A stretch of 64,000 nt of DNA from Liolophura sinensis (lineage: Eukaryota > Mollusca > Polyplacophora > Chitonida > Chitonidae): the NCBI RefSeq assembly GCF_032854445.1, contig NC_088297.1, forward strand, positions 11,184,163 to 11,248,162. The letters are read 5' to 3'. Below the pieces are notes generated by a model. It did not search any database, was not told the origin of the DNA, and saw only the letters and a list, made by a program, of their open reading frames with translations. The translations under genes were made by a program, and so were the position numbers. Positions 1-9,843 of the stretch are shown here, piece by piece (position 1 is the stretch's first letter; each line of letters starts with the position of its first letter).

Positions 1-55
1 TCTGCTGCAATAGCAGAATACATTCTTGCATCACTCAGGTAGCAGAGTTTCGGTT
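1..55. repeat. Short repeat, inverted partner of 7289-7343
   Basis: The first 55 bases match the reverse complement of 7289-7343 at most positions. Each copy also has its own short inverted ends: TCTGCTGC here against GTAGCAGA, and AGTCTGTTG against CAGCAGACT in the other copy. It could be the end of a small DNA transposon or MITE, or a foldback repeat. The left boundary is cut by the window edge. Confidence 0.5.
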
Positions 56-299
56 AAAATTAACAGATTAATTTTTTGAGTTAACTGTGATTTCTCTTTT
101 AATGTTGAGCTTTTTGGGCACTTGTTTTACAACACACCCAAGCGCACCCCGTGTGTAGCGGACTTTAAGCTCTTTATTTAAGTTCTTAATAAAAGAGATG
201 AAGAGACTTGCTTTCAGTTCTAGTGCAACGGACTGTGACTTAAAAGAAAACAAATTATATAAGTAAAGTTACCACATTTATCAGCAGAATACGAACACT

Positions 300-365
300 A
301 CGATATCAAATCCTACGTAAAGTTTTGGCAGGAGAAAATAAGCGCAAGGTAACTCCCACAGAAGT
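300..365 (+). pseudogene. Decayed exon-1 relic of EF-hand unit A
   Basis: The stretch with 'ggcaggagaaaataagcgcaag' motifs resembles the 5' UTR and exon-1 area of the other EF-hand units (about 7.9, 9.8, 21.3 and 32.0 kb). The start codon is gone. The resemblance is short, so this is tentative. Confidence 0.3.
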
Positions 366-500
366 TCAATTTTTGCACAGCTATTTAAATATTTTTTTAC
401 ACTATATTGTGTCATTAAAGCTGAATAATCTAATGTAAATTTATTCCTTGATAGTGAGGATTTGTCAATTGTTAAGCTGTCCGAGTTAAGGAGGCTGGAT

Positions 501-672
501 TTAATTTATTTATTTATTTATTTGATTGGTGTTTTACGCCGTACTCAAGAATATTTCACTTATACAGAGCCCGGGGTAACCCATGACCATCCGCAGGTTG
601 CTGCAAGACCTTCCCACTTTACGGCCGGAGAGGAAGCCAGCATGAGCTGGACTTAAACTCACAGCAACCGCA
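501..672 (-). repeat. tRNA-derived SINE, body and tail only
   Basis: Reads tail first on the plus strand: ATTT repeats, then the 'gtgttttacgccgtactc' body, then the 'ccatccgcaggttgctgc' block. It is therefore a minus-strand SINE. The tRNA-like head is missing. Same family as the full copy at 39965-40230. Confidence 0.85.
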
Positions 673-769
673 TACGGACCAAAATGGTGATATTGAATTG
701 ATTACGCTTCATTTAGATATGGAAAGGTTTAAGTTAGAAAAAAAGAACGAAAAAGAATCTGGGCGTCGA

Positions 770-1390
770 AGCAGACATTCGTATACCAGCCGTCGACAAA
801 AAAAGAAGGGTAATTGTCAAATAATAAATGTCAAAATCGAAACTATCCCGCTTGTCGTAGAGTCTGCGAGAGAGAAACCCGTTTTGGTCTTTGTACAAAT
901 ATATGTCCAGATAAGATGCACCATCTCGAAACTCTGTGATTTCCTTTAATTCAGAGAAGACGAGTAAATATCTTTCACAGCCTTTGCTATGTATGGATTG
1001 TTTTAAAGCCATTAAATCATCAACACAAAGTTTAGTGAATGAGACAGATCGGGCCTGGTGAGGATTACTCCTTAATGGTTTCCCCATATAGTCATATTCA
1101 TATGAGAACAGGTATATGCTGGACAAAAGTGTTGGGTTGGGGGTGGGGTGGGGTGGGGTTGTGGGGGCACAATTTGTACCCATCAGAATAGGTATAATCT
1201 GGCGATATATTGTTTCTCCGAATTTCACATAGATGATATTAATGAGAAATTCAAGCAACTCAGTGAGCATGGAAACATCCCATGAATGGTAGCCTTTGTA
1301 TGCTGTAGAACTGAAGAAGGCTCTGTTCCGTTTGATGTTAATATAGCGGCGGCCAGCTTTGTTAAACACCGATACAATTAGTGATGACAT
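770..1390 (-). pseudogene. Penelope-like element reverse transcriptase relic
   Basis: The minus-strand frame shows the order of a Penelope-like RT: a GTNCAP motif, a FSYEYDYM-like stretch, a region with VDDL where the catalytic YIDD-type box belongs, then ASYLDI and LYDKRDSFDF. These motifs are typical of Penelope-like RTs by recollection of the family; I ran no search. A GC-rich, proline-coding simple-sequence stretch at about 1132-1168 interrupts the GTNCAP region, which in the family normally continues straight into the following helix. No GIY-YIG endonuclease is visible. A 5'-truncated, inactive copy is most likely. Confidence 0.7.
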
Positions 1391-2048
1391 TCTATCGATT
1401 AAATCTGTGTGACGAATTGTAGTATAGAGAGTGGAGGAATTTTATTTTATTAAGAGGAAAATATAAACCCCCTCATGTATCAACTAATGATCATTGGGCA
1501 ATTTTTAATCAACTTGTCTTACCTCTAAGTTATAGACAGGAAGTACTTAGGATGGCTCATGAGATTCCAATAGGTGGACATTTAGTCATTAGACAGAAAG
1601 TAAAATCAATCCCAATTTTACTGGCCTAAGATTCACAAGGATGTGGTTTATTTCTGTAAGACATGTCACACCTGTCCTCTGGTGAGGAAACCAACGCATA
1701 ATGTAAAGCATGCACCATTAATTCCAATTCCTGCATTTTTTGGACATTTTAGTAAGACACTTATTGATTGAGTTGGTCCTTTACCTAGAAAAATAAATCA
1801 GAATACAAGTATCTTTTGACTATTATGGGTACAGCCACTAGATTTCCGGAAGCTAACCCACTGTAACAGATAACTACTCCTCAGATAGTTAATGGTCTGT
1901 TACAGTTTTTCACCAGGTGTGGTTTACCTAAGGAAATATCATCTGACCAGGGGTCGGATTTTATGTCAGGCTTATTTCAGGAAGTTATGTATCAGCTGGG
2001 ATTAAACAATTTAAATCCATAGCTTATCGCCCTCAATCCCAAGGGGCT

Positions 2049-2540
2049 TTGGAACGATACCACCAAACCATGAAGAGTGTTCTACGAACATATTGTATGG
2101 AATACCCTGAAGATTGGGACAAAGGGATTCCAATTGTATTGTTTGCCACTAGGGATACTCATAATGAGTCCACTGGGTTTAGTCCATTTGAGTTAATGTA
2201 TGGTCATCAGATTAGAGGTCCTTTAGCTTTGATGAAGGAGCGTATCTTGGCTCAGAAAACAGAAGGAAACTTATTAGAGTATGTTTCCCAGTTTCGGGAC
2301 AGGTTTGATGAAGCCTGGGGAATGGCTCGTGGTAATCTGAAGACCTCTCAGGAGAAAATGAAACTATACTACGACAAGATAGTTAATGTAAGAAGTTTTT
2401 CTCCTGAGGATCAGGTTCTAGTTTTGTTGCCCCTACCTCAGGAACCGCTTAAGGCCAAGTTTAGAGGGCCGTATGAGGGGGTAAAGAAAGTTAACGATGT
2501 TCACTACATTATTAGCACACCTGATCATGAAAAAAACTGA
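2049..2540 (+). pseudogene. Integrase C-terminal fragment of the 1.4-3.4 kb element
   Basis: Longest open piece of the degenerate integrase, 163 codons. It starts just before the catalytic Glu (ERYHQTMK) and continues through GFSPFELMYGHQIRGPL to a C-terminal RGPYEGVKKV motif. It closely parallels residues of the better preserved integrase at 17.7-18.7 kb but is a separate, older copy. It is out of frame with the first half of the integrase. Confidence 0.8.
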
Positions 2541-2798
2541 AAGGGTATTAATATGCTCGCATTAATATGCTAAAGAAGTACAATTCCCGTGACGCTAGTC
2601 GGTCAGTAGTCATATAGAGGAGAGTGAATTGCTTACCACATGCACAAAAGAGTCCAAAGAGCCATGTTGATTCGTTAGATCTTAAGTTGGATAATTCAGG
2701 TGTAATGAGCCATTTAGATGAAGTGTTAAGTCATCTTTTTAAAAATCAGAGACAGGATATTTGTAAGTTGCTCTAGAACTATCCTAAGATATCTTCGG

Positions 2799-3409
2799 AT
2801 GTACGAGTTTGTACTAATGCTCGGTGATGTAGAGGTACTAGAGGATGTACCTATCAAACAGCACCCTTACAGAATTAATCCTCTAAAGTTAAAGGTCGTT
2901 AACAAGGAAATACAGTACATGTTAGACAACGGGACAATACAGCCAAGCCAGTGTGACTGGTGTTACCGAATTGTAGTTATCCCTAAGACCTATGGTTCTA
3001 TACGCCTATGTGTGGATTACGGAAAGGTCAATGCTGTTCTTATCATATTCCCCATACCGAGGATTGTACTGATAGGGTAGGAAATTCCAAGTTTATTATT
3101 AGGATTGATCTTCTCAAGGGTTACTGACGGGTATCATTGACAGATAGGGATAAAGAGATATCTGTCTTTGCTACTCCTTCGGCGTTTTATCAGTTTCGTG
3201 TCACACCGTTAGGGGTAAAAAATAATGCGGCTACATTTCAGAGGTTAGCCAGTAAGATTGTGGAAGGGCTGGGATTCTCTGCAGCCTATGTAGATAACAT
3301 TCTTTTTGTGAGTGCGTCGGAGGACTATTGTAGGACTACGTGCGGTGTCCACTACTTTTCATCCGTCGGAATTCCTGTTGACTGTCGATTCCATAGTTAC
3401 GTGAACTGA
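2799..3409 (+). pseudogene. Gypsy-type RT fragments with altered catalytic box
   Basis: Two open stretches carry successive RT motifs: fingers (IKQHPYRINPLKL, DNGTIQPSQ, RLCVDYGKVNA), then palm (SAFYQFRVTPLGVKNNAATFQRL and AYVDNILFVSASED). A stop and frame change separate them near 3080. The active-site box reads YVDN rather than YVDD, so the second catalytic Asp is lost. A pol relic downstream of its own integrase. Confidence 0.8.
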
Positions 3410-3639
3410 CTCGCTTTCGGAAGCAGAATATTCCATTCGGATTTAGACTCTATCATCAGTAAGAGATTATAAATATTTTGCAGTTATTTGAGTTATTTTG
3501 TATATTATTGTTTAAATATATGTATTGAACTTATTCAAGCGTCTTCGTGTTTCTTTATATGACCTTGTGTAAGGCCTATTGCTGATCTGAGAGTTGAACA
3601 AGTCAGTTGTTTCTCATCTTTTCTCTCCGATAGTGGTAC

Positions 3640-3986
3640 CCGTACATTAGTATTTTGTCTGCCTCCTGTGTGAGTGAGTGCTTGTGGTTTAACGTCGTAC
3701 TTAAGTTTTCAGTCATATGACTACGAAAGAATCCTTAAAGTGCATGTAATGTGCCTCTTTGTTGCAGGACGAATTTCCACCACTCTTTTATCTAGTGCTG
3801 CTTCACTGAGACGCCTTGCCGAAGGTAAGTAAGCTGCCCCACCCCGCGTTATAATGATACGGGTCAACCGGTCAACTGAACGCTAAGCGAGGAAGTTACA
3901 ACTTCCTCTTTTAAAGTCTCGACCCAGGACTGACCCAAGCTCTACCGCTTCCAAAGCGGGCGCTCTACCCACTGTGCTATCGGGGG
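3640..3986 (-). repeat. Second tRNA-derived SINE family, full length with tRNA-Pro-like head
   Basis: On the minus strand it opens with a tRNA-like head (3920-3986). An A-box-like TAGCACAGTGGGTAGAGCG comes first, then a possible anticodon stem-loop with TGG in the loop, then a degenerate B box GGGTCGAGAC. The body ends in a tail containing GTTAAACC..AAGCACTCACTCAC. The body and tail recur in plus orientation at 33275-33540. It is a retrotransposed repeat rather than a tRNA gene. Confidence 0.75.
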
Positions 3987-4134
3987 CCGGTCTCTGCAAA
4001 TGAATAACAAAAGTAAAGTAATTACAATCATTTAAAACATAAATACGACGAACAATGCGTAAGTAGAAACATCGTTAAAATCTCGCTGAAAAGACAGTTA
4101 AATACAATCAAATGTGTGCATGGTACATTAACCT

Positions 4135-4290
4135 CTATAATCCATATTGTCATGCTGGCTTCCTCTCCGGCCGTACGTGGGAACTTCTTTCAGCAACCTG
4201 CGGACGGTCGTGGGTTTCCCCAGGGCTCTGCACGGTTTCCACCTACCATCATGCTGGCCGCCGTCGTATAAGCGAATAAATAAATAAATA
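4135..4290 (+). repeat. tRNA-derived SINE, headless
   Basis: Plus-orientation copy of the main SINE: catgctggcttcctctccgg, the cctgcggacggtcgtgg block, ctggccgccgtcgtataag, then an AAAT-repeat tail. The tRNA head is absent. Confidence 0.85.
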
Positions 4291-4565
4291 AATATAATCC
4301 ATATTGACATTATATTTCGTCACAGACATCACACAACATTTTCTACACTTTTATGTTCATGCCTGAGCAAATATTCCGGTGAATTTACCTGTAGCGTACG
4401 GCCCGAGAATCGCTGATATATACACTATCAATATGATCCATTTAGCCCACCTTACAATCCAAATATTTTCACTGTTTTCAATTTAATGAATGAAATAACT
4501 AAAATAATAGGTGAAAGTATTTTCCGATATAGTTTTCGGCTTTTTTGTTTTCAGCTTATGTTCTA

Positions 4566-4885
4566 TTTGTATGTGTTTACGGCGTACTCGAGAATATTTC
4601 ACTTATACGTTGGTGGCTAGTCAGGTTACGCTGACTGTTGGCTGAGGCATGTTTGGATACGTCGCATTCATGGCTGCTCAACCTACAGTCAGAGACAAGC
4701 GGCATTGTCACATAGTGGAGAACAGGTTGCGACCCAAATAAGAATTCGACTTACGACTTACAAATCCACGTCGTAACATCTCCCCTTCCAACTGCCACAC
4801 AAAATTCCCCACCTACGATTGGAGAGAATCCTAGCATCAGCTGGACTTGCATTCACAGCTATCTTGAGATCGATCACCACGATAT
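4566..4885 (-). repeat. Degenerate or composite SINE relic
   Basis: Begins with the SINE body (ggcgtactcgagaatatttcac) in minus orientation. It is interrupted by unrelated sequence, then ends with the diverged 'gagctggacttgaactcacag' block. Older than the other copies. Confidence 0.5.
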
Positions 4886-4957
4886 GGTTGAAATATTTCC
4901 GATGTAGAGTTAAGCCATAATTATTCATTAGTCATTCGTGAGCTTGATATGTAGTTT

Positions 4958-5337
4958 ACAAAAAGTCACTGGGACAAAAGCTTGTCAAGCTGTAAAATTA
5001 CCATGAAAACAACTGATGATTGGTGTAGACAGTTGGATCAAAGGTCAGCATTCAGTCAGCCAGTAAAAAAGGTTTCAAAATGAATTCGTCCCGACCCTGT
5101 CTAAAGCTTTCTTTGACACCATATACACGAATGGAGACAACCTGATTTCGCAGGAGGGATTATTATCAGCTAGAGGGCGCTAGCGATGAAGAGTTCATGC
5201 GCAGCCCATTCGCCAAGATGAACGGAAGTGGAGACCGTGAAATGCCGAGGGAGGAATTTGATTATGTTTTCTGCTCTTACAACAACTACCATGGCACAGA
5301 TAAGGACTTTTGTTTTCTTTACGAGAAACTGAAGTAG
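4958..5337 (+). pseudogene. EF-hand unit A pseudogene (exon 2 relic)
   Basis: Aligns with exon 2 of the intact EF-hand gene at 11332-11865 from the 'YKSHWDK' region to the stop codon. The third EF-hand region (about 5110-5170) and the fourth (about 5215-5260, near NGSGDREMPREEFD) are still legible, and the ending D-K-D-F-C-F-L-Y-E-K-L-K-stop is preserved. Several frameshifts and stops break the frame, and the N-terminal EF-hand is missing. This is the most diverged member of the local array. Confidence 0.85.
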
Positions 5338-6194
5338 GTGGATAGAGAGAAGATATTAACATAGATGGTCAGTGTTTTGATTTATGATTCGGCAAATATC
5401 AATCACAGATCTAGCCTACTAACGTTGCTCTGTTGCTTTAAAGGTATTTCTCTTACACGAAGTTGTTGTTGTGCAATACAAAAAATACAAAAGTAAAAGT
5501 CAAAAAGATCGCCTCACCAACGGGGCAGGGAGGGTGGGGTGGTTTCAGAGTCGAACCCCTTTTGTTGCTAAACGTAAAGGTAGTCATTCTGAATCATGTG
5601 ACTCGTCAAAAATGGTACAGCCATCACATGTCTAGTGATGGCTGTCCAGCACACAAGTCTTTTCCATCGTTCGTCTACTGTTCGATTTCAAATGAATTTG
5701 GGATTTGTTGTTTGGAATGGTGTCTTTGGTTGGGCGATACGCAGGCTGGGTTATTTCAGCCTCACGAAAGCGATAAGGTGTGAGAAGAAAAGACGAGACC
5801 TAGCTGATACTGTTTTCACGTGCAAAACAGCTGCGACCCATGTTTCAAGTGCTGGAGTCGAACACGCGTCATATGGCCCGACTTATTAGCTCTTTAAATC
5901 TACATCCATATTAAACTCTCATTTAGAGAATTTCACTTTCACAACACTTCATAGATATTTGTTTCGTAGCTTTCCTTGTAAATCTCTTTGTTTATACAAA
6001 TTATGATGTTAGATTGCCTGTATGTTGGTTGATGCCAAACTCAAGCATTGTTCAGCCTCTCATCAATTTGATTGCTTTGAGTTCGCCCGGCTTCCCTTTC
6101 CGATCGTTTGTCAGCGGGATAGAGCAAGACAAGCTGTTTACGTCAATCTGGTTCCATTTCACGTTAAGTCATAGGACGACGCGGAGTCATTAGG

Positions 6195-6325
6195 TGTGTG
6201 TACATAGACTGTTTTTCTTGTAGTAGGGCGAGTCCATGACACCAGTCCTGCCTCGACTGAAGTATCATGCCGAAGACACTAAACATGACACCCCACTTAG
6301 TTACATTCTACTGACACCTGGCCAT
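6195..6325 (-). repeat. SINE body fragment
   Basis: Its reverse complement shares with 50085-50160 the block GTGGGGTGTCATG..TGTCTTC..CATGATACTTCAGT. A dispersed repeat, body only. Confidence 0.6.
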
Positions 6326-6527
6326 CCAGGCTCTTCTTTTTTGTACTGAATAAATTATCCTATATTTGAACGCCTTTGCTTTCAGAGTGTTGACATAGTA
6401 TCTAGTCTATATTCAGTGCAAGAACGTTACCAGTTTCTGGCAGACTAAAGCTTCACCTATAGGCCAATGAGCACTGCTCATGGATGCTTTACGTTTGACT
6501 GCAGTGTTAATCATACACTAGTTAGCG

Positions 6528-6542
6528 ACGACAAAAAGTCGT
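6528..6542. other. Conserved hairpin ACGAC-AAAAA-GTCGT
   Basis: A perfect 5-bp stem with an A5 loop followed by a T run. It is retained at 9087-9101 and 20550-20564, although the flanks of this copy have diverged. Function unknown; it may simply be inherited with the duplicated flank. Confidence 0.4.
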
Positions 6543-7288
6543 TTTTCAAATGAGAAACTGTCAAACTTGAGCGTGTTATATAAACAAGACTGTGTACAGT
6601 ACATACAAGTTGCTTCAATAAAAGATGTGTTACAAGTCAGTTTTCCGCGACAGCGAACGAAGAAAAAAATCAATTGCTGTGAAGGCTATTGAAAGACCGC
6701 AATAATCAACAAACATTTAAATTACCTCGAAAGTTACATCGAATTTTGATTTAGGCACACGTGTATTTTAACGGAACTACAAACAGGAAGATATAGGGCG
6801 TCTAATATTGTTCTTCTTCAAAAAGTTCACATTTGTAGGCTCATTTTCATGTGAAAACAGTAATAGCATAAACACATAAGCACAAGTCACAAAAGCACAT
6901 TCAGCAGAGTACTTGCGCGAAGCTGTTGGTGGATTTCGGCGTCGTTTACATCAACATTTCTTCAAGGGGGGCAAAGTATCTTTGTTTCACCTCATATATG
7001 AAATTGTTATACTTGGATGTGCTTGTAGCTGTTTTAAATTTGCGTACTATAGTTTACAGTGTACAATCCTTGGAAGTTAAAAATCATGGCGAGACTCAAG
7101 GTCATCCGGAAATTACGCAATGGTATGGACGATATGTTGTAAACTTTTGTTCAATGACAATGACGGTGAGATGTTCAAAACGCTTATATGGAGTTGTGAA
7201 ATACTCTAACAAAATAAAACAACCGCTTGTCAGATTTCAATCATTTTGATATAATTTAAATGTATCATTTTACACTGAAAAAACACCA

Positions 7289-7343
7289 AACAGAAAGTCT
7301 GTTGTCTGAGTGATGCAAGAACGTATTTCTCTATTGCAGCAGA
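7289..7343. repeat. Short repeat, inverted partner of 1-55
   Basis: The reverse complement matches bases 1-55 closely. It has its own short inverted ends (AGTCTGTTG / CAGCAGACT). Together with the left copy it brackets about 7.3 kb. Confidence 0.5.
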
Positions 7344-7389
7344 CTTTTTTGTTAAATATAACACATCGAGTAAATATGATTTGCTTGTA

Positions 7390-8032
7390 CTTAATTTCAC
7401 ACATTTGAAAATTGCACACGTATATCTCAGCTTCCGACATCATTGGCACTTCTAATTAAAGTCATATCTTTTTTTATTTTAAACTGTAAACATAACGACA
7501 TGCTATCCAAGTGTAACGAACTGTAACAAAGGAAAAAACCTGTAAAAAAATCACTGGGATCCATAATTACTTAAATGTCGTGTTTTGTCAGTGTCACTGA
7601 ACTCTCCACTGTACTAGACGCCATTTTAACTATCTTTGAGGTTTAGAAAATAATTAGCATAACTAACCACTGTGACTGTAAACTGTGCCGTGAAATTTAA
7701 TAATTGGTGCATAGGAAGTTAAGAAAATAAAAGCGTGGTTGAGTGTACTTGTGGGCTACACTGTGTAGGTCTCTACGATTGACATTTGCGATTTGCTGTT
7801 CAAATAAACGGATATAGTTTACCATCTGTCATCTGTTGACCGAGAACGGCACGATTCAAGTCCTATACGCATACAGAGGACAGGAGAAGAGGCTGACAGG
7901 AAAAAATGAGCGAAAACAGCATCAGGCTTCACCAGGGAATTAAGAATGTCTGTTCTCAGTGAGTCAGAAATTGTAAGTTCCACAGAAAATGTATGTGAAT
8001 TTCATAGTCGGGTTTGTTCTGTTTGTTAACAA
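7390..8032 (+). repeat. 5' flank of EF-hand unit B, paralogous to 9385-9935
   Basis: The stretch from 'ttaatttcacacatttgaaaattgcac' to 'gtttgttaac' matches 9385-9935 nearly throughout, with one extra block near 7770-7860. It carries the promoter/5' UTR region and exon 1 of unit B. The match resumes after the solo LTR with 'taacgttactttgaacattg', which defines the pre-insertion site. Confidence 0.8.
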
Positions 8033-8793
8033 TGTTATGTGCACGACTGCCGTCAGTTTCTAAATTTAGCTTGCCAGTGTTTACATACGCTGAGTTCAGC
8101 GCCTGCTGTCTTGCCTCTACCTTAGAATATTCCAGAATGCGCTCTGTTCGGTGCCTGTTTGTTTACATCAAGTGTTCAGGAATTTTCTTATTCTAGACAA
8201 TTCCACCAGGCTATATAAGACCTATGAAAGAGGAGAGAACAGAGAACGGAGAAAGGAGAATTATTGAGAGCTTGGATGCTTTTGCTGTGTATTACTTTAG
8301 TAGGCCATTTGTGCTGAATTTTGGTGTCTCTATAGCCTCTGGCTTTGTTATATCCTATCTCCACCGAGCACTTGTTCAGTCTGAACTTGTATGTTTAATT
8401 TGTGCTCTTGTATACACTGTGCCTATTAGTACACGGACCCTGTCTGTGGAATTTTGTGTATATTTCGTCATACACTCAGTCATACTGTGGATTTTCCCTC
8501 TTGTGAATTTGCCTCTGAGCATTTATGCCTGTGTGATATATATATTGTGGAATATATGCGTCCGTTTGGACTTGACACCGTAAGTACTTTAGTATTTGTA
8601 TAGATACTGCTATCCTTTCTTGTTAAACTTAAGTACTTTAGTATTTGTATAAGTCTTATTATCTGTTGTTGTTAAGCTAATAAATTGTTGTAAAATAAAA
8701 TCTGCTGGTTTTGGTTACTTTTTTGTGTGGCTAAACTGCCGTGTATTTCGAACAAGCCATCTCTTTATAATACAGACAGTTTGGGTCGTAACA
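8033..8793 (+). mobile_element. Solo LTR, 761 bp
   Basis: Starts TGTTATGTGCAC and ends GTCGTAACA, giving TG...CA ends and a TGTTA/TAACA terminal inverted repeat. A 4-bp target duplication ACAA flanks it (8029-8032 and 8794-8797); the paralogous empty site at about 9930 reads straight through. It is almost identical to the 3' LTR at 19496-20256 and equal in length. A TATA box TATATAA lies at 8212-8218, and AATAAA signals lie at 8679-8684 and 8694-8699. A direct repeat around 'aagtactttagtatttgtat' occurs twice near 8583-8655. Confidence 0.9.
8224..8583 (+). other. Open frame within the LTR, not called as a gene
   Basis: A 119-codon frame begins just after the LTR TATA box and includes several hydrophobic stretches. 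The same frame is open in the second LTR (19687-20046). The two LTRs are nearly identical, so conservation is uninformative. I do not recognise a family. Confidence 0.2.
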
Positions 8794-9156
8794 ACAATAA
8801 CGTTACTTTGAACATTGTTTCATACGCTGTAGGGCGCTAACGATGAAAACTTCATCCGCAACCCATTCGCCAAGTTGAACGAAAGCGGAGAATGTAAAAT
8901 ATCCAGGGAGAAATTTGACAACTTTTTCTACTCTTTCAACAACTACCACGCCACAGATAAGAACTTTTCTTTTCTTTATAAGAAATTAAAGTTTGCGGAT
9001 GGAGAGAAGACTTTAAAATTATCCTATGCGCACTGCTCAAGGACGCTCTGCGTTTGACCGCAGTCCTAATCATGCACTAGTTAGCGACGACAAAAAGTCG
9101 TTTTTCAAATGAGAAGCTGTCAAAGCGTGTTGTATTAACAAGACTGTGTACAGTAT

Positions 9157-9166
9157 ATAAAAGTCG
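9157..9166 (+). promoter_or_regulatory. TATA-like element upstream of EF-hand gene C
   Basis: 'TATATAAAAG' in the spacer between relic B and exon 1 of gene C. The copy at about 20617-20626 has the same sequence, whereas the unit A homologue at 6600 lacks it. It lies about 680 bp upstream of the start codon, so the link to gene C is uncertain. Confidence 0.3.
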
Positions 9167-9843
9167 TTTCATTAAAAGAAGATGAATTAGAAGTGGTTTT
9201 TTTTCCGCAGGCTGCGCACGGAACTATATCAGTTGCTTGTGAAGGTTTTTGAAAGGGCGCCGTAAGCAACAAACATACAAATTACCTCTAAAGTTACATC
9301 AAGTTCTAATTTAAATTTTAATTTATCTTGCTTTTTATAAATACTACAAAAGATAATACAAAAAATGAACAGATGTGAACTATGTACTTAATTTCACACA
9401 TTTGAAAATTGCACACGTATATCTCAGCTTCTGACATCGTTGGCACTTCTAATTAATGTCATATCTTTTTTTTTATTTTAAGCTGTAAACATAACGACAT
9501 GCTATCCAAGTGTAACGAACTGTAACAAAGGAAAAAACCTGTAAAAAAAATCACTGGGATCCATAATTACTTAAATGTCGTGTTTTGTCAGTGTCACTGA
9601 ACTCTCCACTGTACTAGACGCCATTTTAACTATCTTTGAGGTTTAGAAAATAATTAGCATAACTAACCACTGTGACTGTAAACTGCGCCGTGAAATTTAA
9701 TAATTGGTGCATAGGAAGTTAAGGAAATAAAAGCGTGGTTGAGTGTACTTGTGGGCTACACTGTGTAGAAACAGAGGACAGGAGAAGAGACTGACAGGAA
9801 AAATTGAGCGAGAACAGCATCAGGCTTCACCAGGGAATTAAGA

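Larger units (their letters stand above)
1425..3410 (+). mobile_element. Degenerate Ty3/gypsy-like element, integrase before RT (Gmr1-like order)
   Basis: Decayed pol of a gypsy-type retroelement. Integrase motifs come first, from about 1441 to 2540: the HEIPIGGH zinc-binding region, ATRFPEA, SDQGSDFMSG with the second catalytic Asp, then ERYHQT and the linker to a GPYEG motif. A reverse transcriptase follows, at 2799-3080 (IKQHPYRINP, RLCVDYGKVNA) and 3137-3395 (FYQFRVTPLGVKN, then YVDN where YVDD is expected). Several frameshifts and stops break both parts. No RNase H or LTR is evident. Ordinary gypsy elements have RT before integrase; the reversed order is known from Gmr1-like elements. 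Confidence 0.8.
5338..7288. other. 3' flank of EF-hand unit A, no gene seen
   Basis: No supportable gene. Parts resemble the 3' flanks of other array units: 5480-5770 resembles 30150-30380, and 6440-6700 resembles 9030-9290. A SINE body of the 50-kb type lies at 6195-6325 in minus orientation. An open frame at 6926-7249 has no recognisable motif. The resemblance shows that the array was made by duplicating large units, not just exons. Confidence 0.6.
7946..9057 (+). pseudogene. EF-hand unit B, truncated and split by a solo LTR
   Basis: Exon 1 (7946-7972) encodes MSVLSESEI and is followed by a GTAAGT donor, as in the intact gene. The intron then holds the solo LTR at 8033-8793. Exon 2 survives only from the 'GANDENFIRN' position (about 8834) onward, giving one EF-hand (NESGECKISREK, first loop Asp replaced by Asn) and the tail to a late stop at 9055-9057. 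Exon-2 sequence coding for the first three quarters of the protein is deleted and no 3' splice site is obvious. Not expected to make a working calcium sensor. Confidence 0.85.

Noticed and set aside
3920-3986. Functional tRNA-Pro gene on the minus strand
   Set aside because: The B box is degenerate and the unit continues into a SINE body and tail that recurs elsewhere.
6926-7249. 107-codon open frame
   Set aside because: No motif, no homologue elsewhere in the array, and no splice context.
8224-8583. 119-codon protein encoded in the LTR
   Set aside because: It sits downstream of the LTR TATA box, has no recognised domain, and its identity in the two LTRs only reflects recent duplication.
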